64,000 nucleotides of DNA, from NCBI GenBank assembly GCA_963779685.1, contig CAVZZG010000002.1:124001-188000 (forward strand). The letters are read 5' to 3'. This DNA is from CAVZZG01 sp963779685 (GTDB lineage Bacteria; Actinomycetota; Thermoleophilia; Gaiellales; F1-60-MAGs149). The position numbers and the translations under genes are program-made. Of the stretch, positions 9,167-17,441 are shown in pieces. Positions within the stretch are counted from its first letter, which is position 1, and each line of letters begins with the position of its first letter. The notes beneath the pieces were generated by a model. It saw only the letters and a list, made by a program, of their open reading frames with translations, was not told the DNA's origin and ran no database searches.

Positions 9167-10419
9167 CAGCGGTCGCAGTCCCCCATCACCGGGTCGAGCG
9201 ACGCCAGGATCGCGATCAGGTCGGCCAGGTAGTGACCCTCGGCCGCCGCCGCGACCGCCTGCAGCGCGACGAAGCTCGGGGGCCGCAGGCGCGCCCGCCA
9301 GGGCTTCGGGCCGCCGTCGGCGATCATGTAGAAGCCGAACTCGCCGCGGGCCGACTCGATCGGCGCGTACACCTCGCCGGCCGGCACCCGGTAGCCCTCG
9401 GTGACGATCTTGAAGTGATGGATCAGCGACTCCATCGAGGTGTGCAGCTCGTGGCGGGGCGGCAGCACGACCTTGCGGTCGTCGGAGATGTGCGCGCCCT
9501 CGGGCAGCCCGTCGAGGCACTGCTCGATCAGGTCGAGCGACGAGCGCATCTCCTGCACCCGCACCCAGAAGCGATCGAACGTGTCGCCGTTCCGGGCCAC
9601 GACCGGCTGGTAGCCGAGCTCGCGGTAGGCGCCGTAGCCGCCGTTCGCCGACCGCAAGTCCCACGGGATGCCCGACGCGCGCACGTTCGGCCCGGACAGG
9701 CCCATCTGGATCGTGAAGTCCGGCGGGAGCACGCCGACGCCGACCGTGCGCTCGCGCCAGATCGGGTTCTGCCCGATCAGGTCCTCGTAGTCGCCGATCC
9801 GCCGGCGGAGGTAGGCGATCACCTGCCGGGCCTTGGGCTCGAACCCGGCCGGGATGTCCTCCGCGACGCCCCCGACCTGGCAGTAGCGCGGGTGCATCCG
9901 CTGGCCGGTGACCATCTCGAACAGGTCGAGGACGTAGTCGCGGTCGCGGAAGCAGTAGAACAGGAGCGCGATGCCGCCGAGGTCGACCGAGCCGGTGCCG
10001 AGGAAGATGAGGTGCGAGTGCAGCCGCGTGAGCTCCTGGAAGATCACGCGCAGGTACTCGGCCCGGCGCGGCACCTCGAGCTCGAGCAGCTTCTCGACCG
10101 CCATGCAGAACGCCACCTCGCCCGAGAAGAACGAGAGGTAGTCCATGCGCGGGACGTACGTGATGGCCTTCCAGTACGTCTTCTGCTCGATGTTCTTCTC
10201 GATGCCGGTGTGCACGTAGCCGAGCTCGTTGCGCAGGCCGACGACGATCTCGCCGTCCAGCCTCACCACCAGCCGCAGCACGCCGTGAGTGGAGGGATGG
10301 TTCGGCCCCAGGTTGAGCTCGAGCAGGTCGGGGTTGTCGCTGCGCGGAAGGACCACCGAGGGCGTCGGCGACGGCACCGCCAGGGTGGGCCAGATGCGAG
10401 CTGTTTCGGTGGTCGCCAT
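9166..10419 (-). CDS. nuoD: NADH-quinone oxidoreductase subunit D
   Basis: The 49-kDa-type subunit that lines the quinone site; related to NiFe hydrogenase large subunits but without the metal cysteines. It is 417 residues, with LNLGPNHPSTHGVLRLVVRL, the YVHTGIEKN block, and SFFSGEVAFCMAVEKLLELE. The C-terminal Asp-Arg ending (GDCDR) is the family hallmark. It is encoded separately from nuoC. Its ATG shares a base with the nuoC stop. In mitochondria an Arg of this subunit is methylated by the MidA homologue NDUFAF7; a MidA-type gene occurs at 33.7-34.8 kb. Confidence 0.97.
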   Translation of the reverse strand: MATTETARIWPTLAVPSPTPSVVLPRSDNPDLLELNLGPNHPSTHGVLRLVVRLDGEIVVGLRNELGYVHTGIEKNIEQKTYWKAITYVPRMDYLSFFSGEVAFCMAVEKLLELEVPRRAEYLRVIFQELTRLHSHLIFLGTGSVDLGGIALLFYCFRDRDYVLDLFEMVTGQRMHPRYCQVGGVAEDIPAGFEPKARQVIAYLRRRIGDYEDLIGQNPIWRERTVGVGVLPPDFTIQMGLSGPNVRASGIPWDLRSANGGYGAYRELGYQPVVARNGDTFDRFWVRVQEMRSSLDLIEQCLDGLPEGAHISDDRKVVLPPRHELHTSMESLIHHFKIVTEGYRVPAGEVYAPIESARGEFGFYMIADGGPKPWRARLRPPSFVALQAVAAAAEGHYLADLIAILASLDPVMGDCDR

Positions 10420-11054
10420 CAGGTCGCGTCCGAGAACTGGACGGGCTCGCCGCCGATCGGGTAGTCCTTGCGCTGCGGGTGGCCCTCCCAGTACTCCGGC
10501 AGCAGGATCCGGACGAGGTTCGGATGCCCGGTGAACGGAACGCCCATCATGTCCCAGGCCTCGCGCTCGTGGTAGTCGGCCGTCGGGTACACGCCGATCA
10601 GGGTCGGCACCGGCTCGCCGTCGTCGACCCACGTCTGCAGGCGCAGGCGGCGATGCTGACCCTCGGCGACGGTCCGCAGCTTCAGCAGGTGGCACGAGAC
10701 CGAGAAACGCTTGGAGCCGAGCGGCTCCGGCACCTGCTGGTTGCCCCACGAACCGGCGCGGTTCATGTCGCGGCCCGCGAACTGAGGCGAGCCCCAGTAG
10801 CCGGCCACCTCACCGCCGAATCCCAGCCAGTCGGCCGTGACGACGTCCGAGCAGAAGTCGTATCCCTCCGCGTCTCGCATGTGGCGAGCCGCGTCCACCC
10901 AGCAGGCGACGGCGACGTGGATGGTGAGCTCGTCGCGATCGATCTTGTGGCCGAGCACGCCACCCTCGCCGAGGGCCACGGTGAGCCGCTCGAGCGCGTC
11001 CGTGTCGGGGTCGCCCCAGGTGGGCGACGAGATCTCGCGGATCGGCTCAGGCAT
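10419..11054 (-). CDS. nuoC: NADH-quinone oxidoreductase subunit C
   Basis: The 30-kDa-type peripheral-arm subunit, structurally joining NuoD. It has 211 residues. The family signature is the segment YHEREAWDMMGVPFTGHPNL, followed by RILLPEYWEGHPQRKDYPIG, both canonical for NuoC. Its ATG lies within nuoB (8-base overlap, ATGCCTGA), the only nuo junction here that is neither a TGATG nor a four-base overlap. The C-terminal stop overlaps nuoD. Confidence 0.96.
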   Translation of the reverse strand: MPEPIREISSPTWGDPDTDALERLTVALGEGGVLGHKIDRDELTIHVAVACWVDAARHMRDAEGYDFCSDVVTADWLGFGGEVAGYWGSPQFAGRDMNRAGSWGNQQVPEPLGSKRFSVSCHLLKLRTVAEGQHRRLRLQTWVDDGEPVPTLIGVYPTADYHEREAWDMMGVPFTGHPNLVRILLPEYWEGHPQRKDYPIGGEPVQFSDAT

Positions 11055-11574
11055 CGCTCTGCTGCTGGAGGTAGGCCGGCGGGATGCCCGCCTTGATCTT
11101 CTTCTGGAGCGTCAGCAGACCCTCGATCACGGCCTCGGGCCGCGGCGGGCAGCCCGGCACGTACACGTCGACCGGGACGATCTTGTCGACCCCCTGCAGG
11201 ACGGCGTAGTTCGCGAACATGCCCGCGGTGGAGGAGCAGGCGCCCATCGCCATCACCCACTTCGGCTCGAGCATCTGCTCGTAGAGCTGCCGGATCGGCT
11301 CGGCCATGCGGTGGGCGACACGGCCCGAGACGATGATCAGGTCGGCCTGCCGGGGGGTGGCCCGGACGACCTCGGAGCCGAAGCGGGCCACGTCGTAGCG
11401 CGCGCTCGTGATCATCCCGATCATCTCCATCGCACAGCACGCGAGGCCGAAGCCGAACGGCCAGAGCGAGTTGGAGGACGCCCACGCGAAGGCCTTCTCG
11501 ACGGTCGTCGTCATCACGATGTCCTCGAGCTGCGTGGCCCGCAGCGCCCGACGGACCTGTGCGGGCGGGATCAC
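11047..11574 (-). CDS. nuoB: NADH-quinone oxidoreductase subunit B
   Basis: The PSST-type subunit holding cluster N2, which reduces quinone. Cluster ligands are visible in GLACCAMEM (the Cys pair), GACSSTAGMF and YVPGCPPRPE. The start is uncertain. GTG at 11574 overlaps the nuoA stop as GTGA, as at several other junctions, and gives 175 residues with an N-terminal LEDIVMTTTVEKAF segment. That segment aligns with the usual LPSGxLLTTVE region of NuoB. ATG at 11514 has a GAGG ten bases upstream and would give 155 residues. I prefer the GTG because it keeps the coupled junction. Confidence 0.93.
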   Translation of the reverse strand: MIPPAQVRRALRATQLEDIVMTTTVEKAFAWASSNSLWPFGFGLACCAMEMIGMITSARYDVARFGSEVVRATPRQADLIIVSGRVAHRMAEPIRQLYEQMLEPKWVMAMGACSSTAGMFANYAVLQGVDKIVPVDVYVPGCPPRPEAVIEGLLTLQKKIKAGIPPAYLQQQSDA

Positions 11575-11933
11575 TTCCACTCGAGCGCGCCTTTCCGCCA
11601 CACGTACACGTACCCGATCGCAAGCACGACGACGAACACCACGAGCTCGGCGAAGGCGAAGGTCTTGAGCTGGTTCAGGAGCACCGCCACCGGGTACAGG
11701 AACACGATCTCGATATCGAAGACGATGAACAGCATCGCGGTCAGGTAGTAGTTGATCGAGAAGTTCGACGGCTCGAACGGGCCCTTCGACACGCCGGACT
11801 CGAACGAGTAGGACTTCTGCCGGCCGGAGCGCCTGGCGTGGGTGCCGAGGGCGATGGAGGCGAACAGCAGCGAACCGGCGATGACGCCGGCGAACAGCAG
11901 GTAGACGAGGAACGAGGCCCAATCTCCGAGCAT
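11571..11933 (-). CDS. nuoA: NADH-quinone oxidoreductase subunit A
   Basis: First gene of the nuo operon; a 120-residue three-helix membrane subunit. The loop between helices 1 and 2 contains YSFESGVSKG, the conserved Glu-Cys/Ser-Gly region; here Ser stands where many homologues have Cys. The segment FIVFDIEIVFLYP is the second-helix signature. The ATG at 11933 has about 55 bases of leader below the predicted promoter at 11995-12023. The gene ends ALEWK and overlaps nuoB. Confidence 0.96.
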   Translation of the reverse strand: MLGDWASFLVYLLFAGVIAGSLLFASIALGTHARRSGRQKSYSFESGVSKGPFEPSNFSINYYLTAMLFIVFDIEIVFLYPVAVLLNQLKTFAFAELVVFVVVLAIGYVYVWRKGALEWK

Positions 11934-11994
11934 CAGTGCTTCCCAGTTCGGACGAGGACGAACGGGTCCTTGACCGAGGCTGCCTCCGCAGCGG

Positions 11995-12023
11995 ACTCTA
12001 GCGCGGCCCCCTACGGGTTACAA
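11995..12023 (-). promoter_or_regulatory. Predicted sigma70-type promoter of the nuo operon
   Basis: On the minus strand TTGTAA (12023-12018) is separated by exactly 17 bases from TAGAGT (12000-11995). It lies about 60 bases before the nuoA ATG. The -35 box overlaps the first copy of the GTTACAAAC repeat (12011-12025). No other candidate with both boxes is seen between nuoA and the divergent gene at 12155. Prediction from sequence only. Confidence 0.55.
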
Positions 12024-12116
12024 ACTCATGCCAGCCCGGCCCGGGACGTCCTCGGAAATCTCGCACGGCGAGCGGCATCGGCGCTGACCGCGGGCCGCGT
12101 GCTACGTGTTACAAAC
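12011..12116. repeat. Two direct copies of CTACGKGTTACAAAC, 91 bp apart
   Basis: Copies at 12011-12025 and 12102-12116 match at 14 of 15 bases (CTACGGGTTACAAAC and CTACGTGTTACAAAC). Both are in the 221-bp gap between nuoA and the cyclo-ligase gene. The first overlaps the predicted -35 box of nuo; the second is about 40 bases before the divergent start. This is the arrangement of an operator pair for a shared regulator, but I do not recognise the motif. Confidence 0.45.
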
Positions 12117-12154
12117 CCGCGCGCCCCCAGGGTGCGGAGTACTAAGGTGCGTGG

Positions 12155-12694
12155 ATGGAGAAGGCCGAACTGCGCGGCACCCTCCGCGCTCGCCGCGGGC
12201 AGCGGGACGCGGCTGCGCTCGGAGCCGGCGGGGTCGCACTGGCCCGGCATGCCGGCGATGTTCCCGGCCGGCGGCTCGCCGCGTTCATCAGCTTCGGCGG
12301 TGAGCCACCCACGCCGGCGCTGCTGGAGGCGCTCGTCGCCGGCGGCCGCGAGGTGCTGGTGCCGATCCTGCTCGCGGACCGGGATCTCGATTGGCGGTCG
12401 TACGAGGGCGCCGAAGCGCTAGGGCGCAACACGATCGCCACCGTCGACCTGGTGCTGGCGCCGGCGCTGGCGGTCGACCTCATCGGACACCGGCTCGGGC
12501 AAGGCGGGGGCTCGTACGACCGCGCGCTCGTCCGCACGACGGCGCCCGTGGTGGCGGTTGTCTGGGACGACGAGGTGCTCGCCGAGGTCCCGGTCGAGGA
12601 GCACGACCGGCCGGTGGACGGTGTGCTCACCCCTTCGGGGGGGATGCGGTGGTTCCGGGAACAGGGTCGGCCGACGAATCGTTCGCTACCCTGA
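12155..12694 (+). CDS. 5-formyltetrahydrofolate cyclo-ligase family protein
   Basis: Converts 5-formyl-THF to 5,10-methenyl-THF with ATP, returning the folate to one-carbon metabolism. The protein is 179 residues, the usual size. The C-terminal RLGQGGGSYDRAL is the family's conserved phosphate-binding loop, preceded by LVLAPALAVDLIGH. The N-terminal ATP-binding lysine/arginine region (KAELRGTLRARRGQRDA) is present. A TAAGGT box ends 6 bases before the ATG, which suggests a leaderless message. It is divergent from nuo. Confidence 0.88.
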   Translation: MEKAELRGTLRARRGQRDAAALGAGGVALARHAGDVPGRRLAAFISFGGEPPTPALLEALVAGGREVLVPILLADRDLDWRSYEGAEALGRNTIATVDLVLAPALAVDLIGHRLGQGGGSYDRALVRTTAPVVAVVWDDEVLAEVPVEEHDRPVDGVLTPSGGMRWFREQGRPTNRSLP

Positions 12695-12700
12695 GTGTTG

Positions 12701-13078
12701 ATGATCACCATCACCGAGCGTGCTGCGGACAAGGTCCGCGAGTTCATGGCCTCCGAGGACGACGGCGCCGAGGTGCTGCGCATCGCCGTCCAGGGCGGCG
12801 GCTGCTCGGGATTCCAGTACGCGCTCGGCTTCGACGAGGGCCCCCAGGAGGGCGACGCCATCGTCGAGATGCACGGCGTCCGGATCGTCGTCGATCCGTT
12901 CTCGCTGCCGTATCTCGACGGAGCGGGTGTCGACTTCTCCGACGGCCTCGCGGGCACCGGCTTCAAGATCGATAACCCGAACGTCGTCGCTGGCTGCGGC
13001 TGCGGCTCCTCCTTCCAGCTGAAGGACGGGGAAGAGCCCGCTGAGGCCGCCGACGGCTGCGGCACTTGCAGCCACTGA
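12701..13078 (+). CDS. A-type iron-sulfur cluster carrier (HesB/IscA/ErpA family)
   Basis: Carries or delivers Fe-S clusters to apoproteins; the complex I and lipoyl synthase genes nearby encode candidate clients (inference). The 125-residue protein has the first conserved cysteine in GGGCSGFQYALGF and the C-terminal pair in AGCGCGSSF, the three-cysteine signature. A cysteine-containing tail (ADGCGTCSH) follows. GTG 12695 and TTG 12698 are also in frame, but ATG 12701 is preferred because TACCCT lies 8 bases upstream. It starts 7 bases after the cyclo-ligase stop. Confidence 0.9.
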   Translation: MITITERAADKVREFMASEDDGAEVLRIAVQGGGCSGFQYALGFDEGPQEGDAIVEMHGVRIVVDPFSLPYLDGAGVDFSDGLAGTGFKIDNPNVVAGCGCGSSFQLKDGEEPAEAADGCGTCSH

Positions 13079-13102
13079 TCCTGCCCGCGTAGGATCGGTG
13101 CC

Positions 13103-14956
13103 GTGATCACACGGCGACTCGTGCTCGTGCTCGTCGCACTCGGCTGCGCGGCATCCCCAGCCCACGCGGCCGCGGCGGTTAGCTGGCACGCGTGCCGCGA
13201 GGCCGCGCCCCGGGCCCGATGCGGGACGCTCCGGGTCCCGCTCGATCGCAGCCACCCGGCCGCCGGGACGATCCCGATCGGGTTCGAGCTGTACGTGCGG
13301 ACCGACACCGCGCAGCCAAGGCAGGGCATGCTGGCCTCGATCGAGGGTGGGCCGGGCTACTCGACAACGGCCGACCGCGACTCCCGGCTCGAGCTGTCAC
13401 GTCCGCTGATGCGGCACCGCGATCTGCTCCTCGTCGACCTCCGTGGCACCGGCCTCTCGCACCCGCTGACCTGTCGGGCGTTCGCTCGGTCGACGTCTCG
13501 CTACATCGTTCGAGCCGGGCGTTGCGCCGCCGAACTCGGGCCGGCCCGCGACCTCTACGACACCCACCAGGCGGTCGAGGACGTCGCCGACGTGCTGGCG
13601 GCCCTGCACGTCGCCGACGGCACCGTCGATCTCTACGGCGACTCGTACGGCACGTACTTCTCCCAGGCGTTCGCCACCCGGCACCCGGAGTACCTGCGCT
13701 CGCTGGTGCTGGACGGCGCGTACCCGACCCCGGGCACGGATCCGTTGTTCAGCGACCTGGCGACCGCGACCCAGCGCGCGCTGCGGATCGCGTGGTGCCG
13801 GCGCAACCCCGCCTGCGCCGACCCGGTCGTCATCGTCGCAGGCTTCGTCGCGGAGCTTCGCCAGCGACCGATCGTGGGATACGCACGCGACGCCGACGGC
13901 ACCCGCGTCAGGGTTCGCGTTGACGAGACGGCGGTTTCCGGGATGATCCAGTCCGGATACTGGAACCTGCCGATGTACCGCGACCTGATCGCGGCGTTCG
14001 AAGCGTACGCCGCGGGCGACGACCGGCCACTACTGCGCCTCGCCGCCGAGACGCGCGAGGTGAACGGCGGCGGGGCCGACCCACGGTCGTGGTCGGAGGG
14101 GCTGTACCTCGCGGTGACGTGCCACGACTACCCGCAGCCGTGGAACGTCGCCGACGGCGTCCTCGCGCGCCGCGCGGCCTTCGACGCGGGAATCGCCGGC
14201 GCCGATCCGGCCACCTACGCGCCGGTCTCGGCCCGCGGATGGCTCGGATTCGAGTATGAGGGCGCCGGCGCCTGTCTCCGCTGGCCCGCGCCCGCAACGA
14301 ACGACCCCGCCGTCCCGCAGGGCGCCACCTGGCCGGATGTACCGACGCTGGTCCTGAACGGCGACCTGGACAACATCACGCCCTCTGCCGATGCGCAGGC
14401 GGTCGCGGCCCGGTTCCCGCACGCGACATTCGTCGAACTGCAGAACTCCGTCCACGTGACGGCGCTCGCCGACCGAGACCGCTGTGCGTCGGTGATCGTC
14501 CGACGCTTCGTGGCCACCCTCCAGGCAGGCGACACCTCGTGCGCAAACCGTGTTGCGCCCGTTCGCGTTCTCGACGAATTTCCCCGTACTGCCCGGGACG
14601 GGAACGTGCCGACGTTGGCAGCGGAGACCCTGGCCGACGTGATCCAGCGCTGGGCACTCAACTACTCCGGCACGATCCCCGGCCTACGCGCCGGCTGGAC
14701 AACCTACGAGGACGACGCGAACGTCGAGACCTTCCACCTGAGCGGCGTGCGCTTCGTGCACGACCTGTCCGTCAGCGGCCGAGCCGTATGGCGGACGCGC
14801 AGCGGCAGTGTCCACGCACACCTCCAGGTGCTCGGGCCGGGACACGCCCGCGGCAACCTGCACATGACCTGGTCGATGCAGGGGCCGGCCGCGACTGCGT
14901 TCATCACCGGCACCTACGCCGGGCGCAGGGTGAGGATGACGATCCCCGCACCCTAG
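13103..14956 (+). CDS. Secreted alpha/beta hydrolase, TAP-like (tripeptidyl aminopeptidase type)
   Basis: A predicted exported serine hydrolase of 617 residues. The N-terminus is a clear signal peptide (RRLVLVLVALGCAASPAHA). The nucleophile is Ser181 in GDSYG, the oxyanion region is SIEGGPGYS, and the acid and base are likely the Asp in NGDLDNI and the His in NSVHV. That layout matches the SlpD/E-TAP family, whose members cleave tripeptides or amino-acid amides; the real substrate is unknown. About 110 extra residues after the catalytic domain look like a beta-rich tail. The GTG start follows TAGGAT by 7 bases. Confidence 0.85.
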   Translation: MITRRLVLVLVALGCAASPAHAAAAVSWHACREAAPRARCGTLRVPLDRSHPAAGTIPIGFELYVRTDTAQPRQGMLASIEGGPGYSTTADRDSRLELSRPLMRHRDLLLVDLRGTGLSHPLTCRAFARSTSRYIVRAGRCAAELGPARDLYDTHQAVEDVADVLAALHVADGTVDLYGDSYGTYFSQAFATRHPEYLRSLVLDGAYPTPGTDPLFSDLATATQRALRIAWCRRNPACADPVVIVAGFVAELRQRPIVGYARDADGTRVRVRVDETAVSGMIQSGYWNLPMYRDLIAAFEAYAAGDDRPLLRLAAETREVNGGGADPRSWSEGLYLAVTCHDYPQPWNVADGVLARRAAFDAGIAGADPATYAPVSARGWLGFEYEGAGACLRWPAPATNDPAVPQGATWPDVPTLVLNGDLDNITPSADAQAVAARFPHATFVELQNSVHVTALADRDRCASVIVRRFVATLQAGDTSCANRVAPVRVLDEFPRTARDGNVPTLAAETLADVIQRWALNYSGTIPGLRAGWTTYEDDANVETFHLSGVRFVHDLSVSGRAVWRTRSGSVHAHLQVLGPGHARGNLHMTWSMQGPAATAFITGTYAGRRVRMTIPAP

Positions 14957-14962
14957 GAGTGC

Positions 14963-14984
14963 TGCACATGGTAATGTATGTGCA
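14963..14984 (+). promoter_or_regulatory. Inverted-repeat operator over the vapB start
   Basis: TGCACAT (14963-14969) and ATGTGCA (14978-14984) form a perfect 7-bp inverted repeat around an 8-bp spacer; a second one (ACAT/ATGT, 14966-14977) is nested inside. The spacer contains TAATGT (14972-14977), a -10 box 6 bases before ATG 14984. Antitoxin binding here would block RNA polymerase, the classical autoregulation of VapBC operons. Confidence 0.6.
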
Positions 14985-15232
14985 TGTTGACGCGGCGACT
15001 GGTCGTGCTGCTCGACGACGCCCGCTACGCCCGCCTCGAACGGGAGGCGCACCGGCGGCGGGTCAGTGTCGCGGTCGTCGTCAGGGACGCCCTCGACGCG
15101 GCGCTCGAAACGGACCGCGCCAGCAAGGAACAGGCGATCGCCTGGCTCCTCGCCGCACCGCCGATCGGGCCGGCGCCCGACCCGGCCGACCTCCGCCGCG
15201 AGCTGGATGAGATCCGCGCCGGCCAGCCGTGA
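14984..15232 (+). CDS. vapB: Antitoxin of a VapBC pair (ribbon-helix-helix type)
   Basis: An 82-residue protein with an N-terminal basic strand and two helices (LTRRLVVLLDDARYARLERE, then RRVSVAVVVRDALDAAL), as in ribbon-helix-helix DNA-binding antitoxins. The C-terminal half would wrap the toxin. ATG 14984 is chosen over ATG 14978 because it sits 6 bases after TAATGT. The stop overlaps the toxin GTG as GTGA, so antitoxin and toxin are translationally coupled. Subfamily not determined. Confidence 0.8.
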   Translation: MLTRRLVVLLDDARYARLEREAHRRRVSVAVVVRDALDAALETDRASKEQAIAWLLAAPPIGPAPDPADLRRELDEIRAGQP

Positions 15233-15657
15233 TCGTCCTCGACACGACCGTCCTCGTCTATGCCGTCGGCGGCGACCACCCGCTTCGTGAGCCGTGTCGC
15301 GTGATCGTCGCCGCGGCGGGCGAGCTGCAGGCCACGACCACGGTCGAGGTGATCCAGGAGTTCGCCCACGTGGCGGCCCGCCGCCGCCCGCGCGGCGACG
15401 TCGCCGACTACGCCGACCGCTACGCGACGGCGTTCGCTCCGCTGCTCCAACCAGACGGAGACGATCTCCGCGAGGGACTCGGGTTCTTCCGGCTCGGCAC
15501 GACGATGGGGGCGTTCGACTGCGTCCTCGCAGCCACGGCCCGCCGCCGCGAGGCGCGCTGCCTCGTATCGGCGGACACCGCCTTCGCCGGAATCCCGGGC
15601 CTCCGCGTGGTCGACCCGGCAGACGCCGCAGCCGTGGCGCACCTCCTGCATGCCTGA
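15229..15657 (+). CDS. vapC: Toxin of a VapBC pair (PIN-domain ribonuclease)
   Basis: A 142-residue PIN-domain protein. Acidic metal-binding residues are visible in the expected order: MIVLDTTVLVY (Asp5), the Glu in TTVEVIQEFAH, the Asp in MGAFDCVLAATA, and the Asp in LVSADTAF. VapC toxins cut initiator tRNA or other structured RNA; the target here cannot be read from sequence. The GTG overlaps the antitoxin stop. It is convergent with the ureohydrolase gene, separated by 36 bases. Confidence 0.87.
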   Translation: MIVLDTTVLVYAVGGDHPLREPCRVIVAAAGELQATTTVEVIQEFAHVAARRRPRGDVADYADRYATAFAPLLQPDGDDLREGLGFFRLGTTMGAFDCVLAATARRREARCLVSADTAFAGIPGLRVVDPADAAAVAHLLHA

Positions 15658-15693
15658 CACTCGAGGCGGGCCCCCGGCTGCGCCGGAGTACCG

Positions 15694-16662
15694 CTAGGGA
15701 CGTCGTCCGGATCGGTGCGCGGCGAGAAGGTTGAGGCCGAGGAACTCGTAGGCGACGTTGGCCGCGAGAAGGGCGGTCGGCTGGCCGGGGCCGTCGAGCT
15801 GCGGGGACACCTCGACCACGTCGTACCCGCAGAAGTCGAGGCCGGCGAGGGAGCGCACGAGGCGCAGGGCCTGATGGGGGGCGAGGCCGCCGACCTCCGG
15901 GGTGCCGGTGGCGGGGGCGAAGCACGGGTCGATGACGTCGATGTCGAACGACAGGAATGCCCTGGCGTCGCCGACGCGATCGCGCACGCGCCGGCCGTAG
16001 TCGGCCGGGCTCATGTCGAGCAGCTCCTCGGCAGGGATCACGTCGAAGCCGAGCTCGCGCGGCCGCTCCCACTCGCCGGCGTCGTACAGCGGGCCGCGCA
16101 TGCCGGCCATGACGCTGCGCTCGGGCAGCAGCAGCCCCTCCTCGACAGCGCGGCGAAACGGCGTGCCGTGGAAGATCTTCTGGCCGTAGTAGACGTCGTT
16201 CGTGTCGCAGTGCGAGTCGAGCAGCACCAGGGCGACCGGGCCGTGCACCGCCGCATGGGCGCGAAGCTCGCCAAGCGCGATGGTGTGGTCGCCGCCGAGC
16301 ACGATCGGCGTCACGCCGGCCCGGAGCACCGCCTCGAGCTGCCGGCCGATCTGGGCGACCGTCAACGTCGCGTCGCCCGGCGTCGTCGCGAGATCGCCGT
16401 AGTCGACGACCGACTGGGTGGCGAAGACGTCCACGCCGAGGTTGGGGTTGTACGGCCGCAGGAGCGTCGAGCCGGAGCGGATCGCCTCCGGGCCGAAGCG
16501 GGCGCCGATGCGGAAGCTCGTGCCGGTATCGAAGGGCACGCCGATGGCCGCCACGTCGACGCCGTCCAGATCGCGTACGTGCGGGCAGCGGGCGAAGGTG
16601 CGGACGCCCGTGTAGCGCGGCGCCAGCAAGGCGTCGGCAGGGCCGTAGCGCGGTGTGGACAT
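15694..16662 (-). CDS. Agmatinase / guanidino-acid ureohydrolase family
   Basis: A manganese hydrolase that releases urea from a guanidino substrate such as agmatine or guanidinobutyrate. The protein is 322 residues, typical of the family. Metal ligands are in GGDHTI, DSHCDTND (usual motif DAHxD, here with Ser) and SFDIDVIDP; EVSPQLDGPGQ closes the site. Substrate specificity cannot be assigned. It is divergent from the SDR gene with only 20 bases between the two start codons. The coding end faces vapC. Confidence 0.87.
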   Translation of the reverse strand: MSTPRYGPADALLAPRYTGVRTFARCPHVRDLDGVDVAAIGVPFDTGTSFRIGARFGPEAIRSGSTLLRPYNPNLGVDVFATQSVVDYGDLATTPGDATLTVAQIGRQLEAVLRAGVTPIVLGGDHTIALGELRAHAAVHGPVALVLLDSHCDTNDVYYGQKIFHGTPFRRAVEEGLLLPERSVMAGMRGPLYDAGEWERPRELGFDVIPAEELLDMSPADYGRRVRDRVGDARAFLSFDIDVIDPCFAPATGTPEVGGLAPHQALRLVRSLAGLDFCGYDVVEVSPQLDGPGQPTALLAANVAYEFLGLNLLAAHRSGRRP

Positions 16663-16682
16663 GGTCTGGGATCATCCGGGCC

Positions 16683-17441
16683 ATGACCCTCGAGGGCAAG
16701 CGCGTCATCGTCACGGGCGGCACCGACGGCATCGGCCTCGCCACCGTCCGCCTGCTCCACCACCGCGGCTGCCGCCTGGTGGTGGTTGCCCGCCGCACCG
16801 GGCCGGCGGCGGCCCTGACCGCCGAGCTGGGCGCCGACCGGCTCGCGACCGTCTCGGCCGACGTTCGCGACGACGATGCGCCACGGCGCACCATCGACGT
16901 GGCCCGGGAGCGATTCGGCGGCGTCGACGGCCTCGTCAACAACGCCGCCCAGGACCACTTCGGCGCGCTGCTCGAGGTGCCGGACAGCGAGATCCGGGAG
17001 GTCATGGAGATGGATCTGGTGGCGCCGCTGCGGATGCTGCGCGACGTGGCCGGGGCGATGGCCGAGCAGGGCACCGGCGGCTCGATCGTGAGCGTGTCGA
17101 GCCGGCTGGGCACGATCGGCGTCCCGACGATGGGCTATTACGGCGCCGCCAAGGGCGGCCTGAACGCCTTCACGCGCCACGCCGCCGTCGAGCTCGCCCC
17201 GCACGGCATCCGCGTCAACACCGTCGCCCCCGGCGTCACCGGGACGCCGCTGATCGCCGCCTGGCTGGCCACCTTCGACGACCCGGCCCGCCAGCGCGCG
17301 GCGGTCGAGGGGGCGATCCCGCAAGGCCGGATGGGTACGCCGGACGAGGTCGCGGCCACGATCGCCTTCCTGCTCTCCGACGATGCTCCGCACATCACGG
17401 GCGCGCACATCGCCATCGACGGCGGCTACACGGCGCAGTGA
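16683..17441 (+). CDS. Short-chain dehydrogenase/reductase (SDR)
   Basis: A 252-residue classical SDR. The NAD(P) motif is TGGTDGIG, followed by NNAAQDH, SSRLGTIG and catalytic YYGAAKGG; the C-terminal IDGGYTAQ is typical. The ATG at 16683 is preferred over an upstream in-frame ATG, which would overlap the divergent ureohydrolase. The stop overlaps the M20 gene as GTGA. Substrate unknown; it shares an operon with a peptidase and a metal-dependent regulator. Confidence 0.9.
   Translation: MTLEGKRVIVTGGTDGIGLATVRLLHHRGCRLVVVARRTGPAAALTAELGADRLATVSADVRDDDAPRRTIDVARERFGGVDGLVNNAAQDHFGALLEVPDSEIREVMEMDLVAPLRMLRDVAGAMAEQGTGGSIVSVSSRLGTIGVPTMGYYGAAKGGLNAFTRHAAVELAPHGIRVNTVAPGVTGTPLIAAWLATFDDPARQRAAVEGAIPQGRMGTPDEVAATIAFLLSDDAPHITGAHIAIDGGYTAQ

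Noticed and set aside
15674..15686. Hairpin CCGGC-TGC-GCCGG between vapC and the ureohydrolase gene
   Set aside because: Only five base pairs and no T-run. Possible weak terminator but not supported enough to list.
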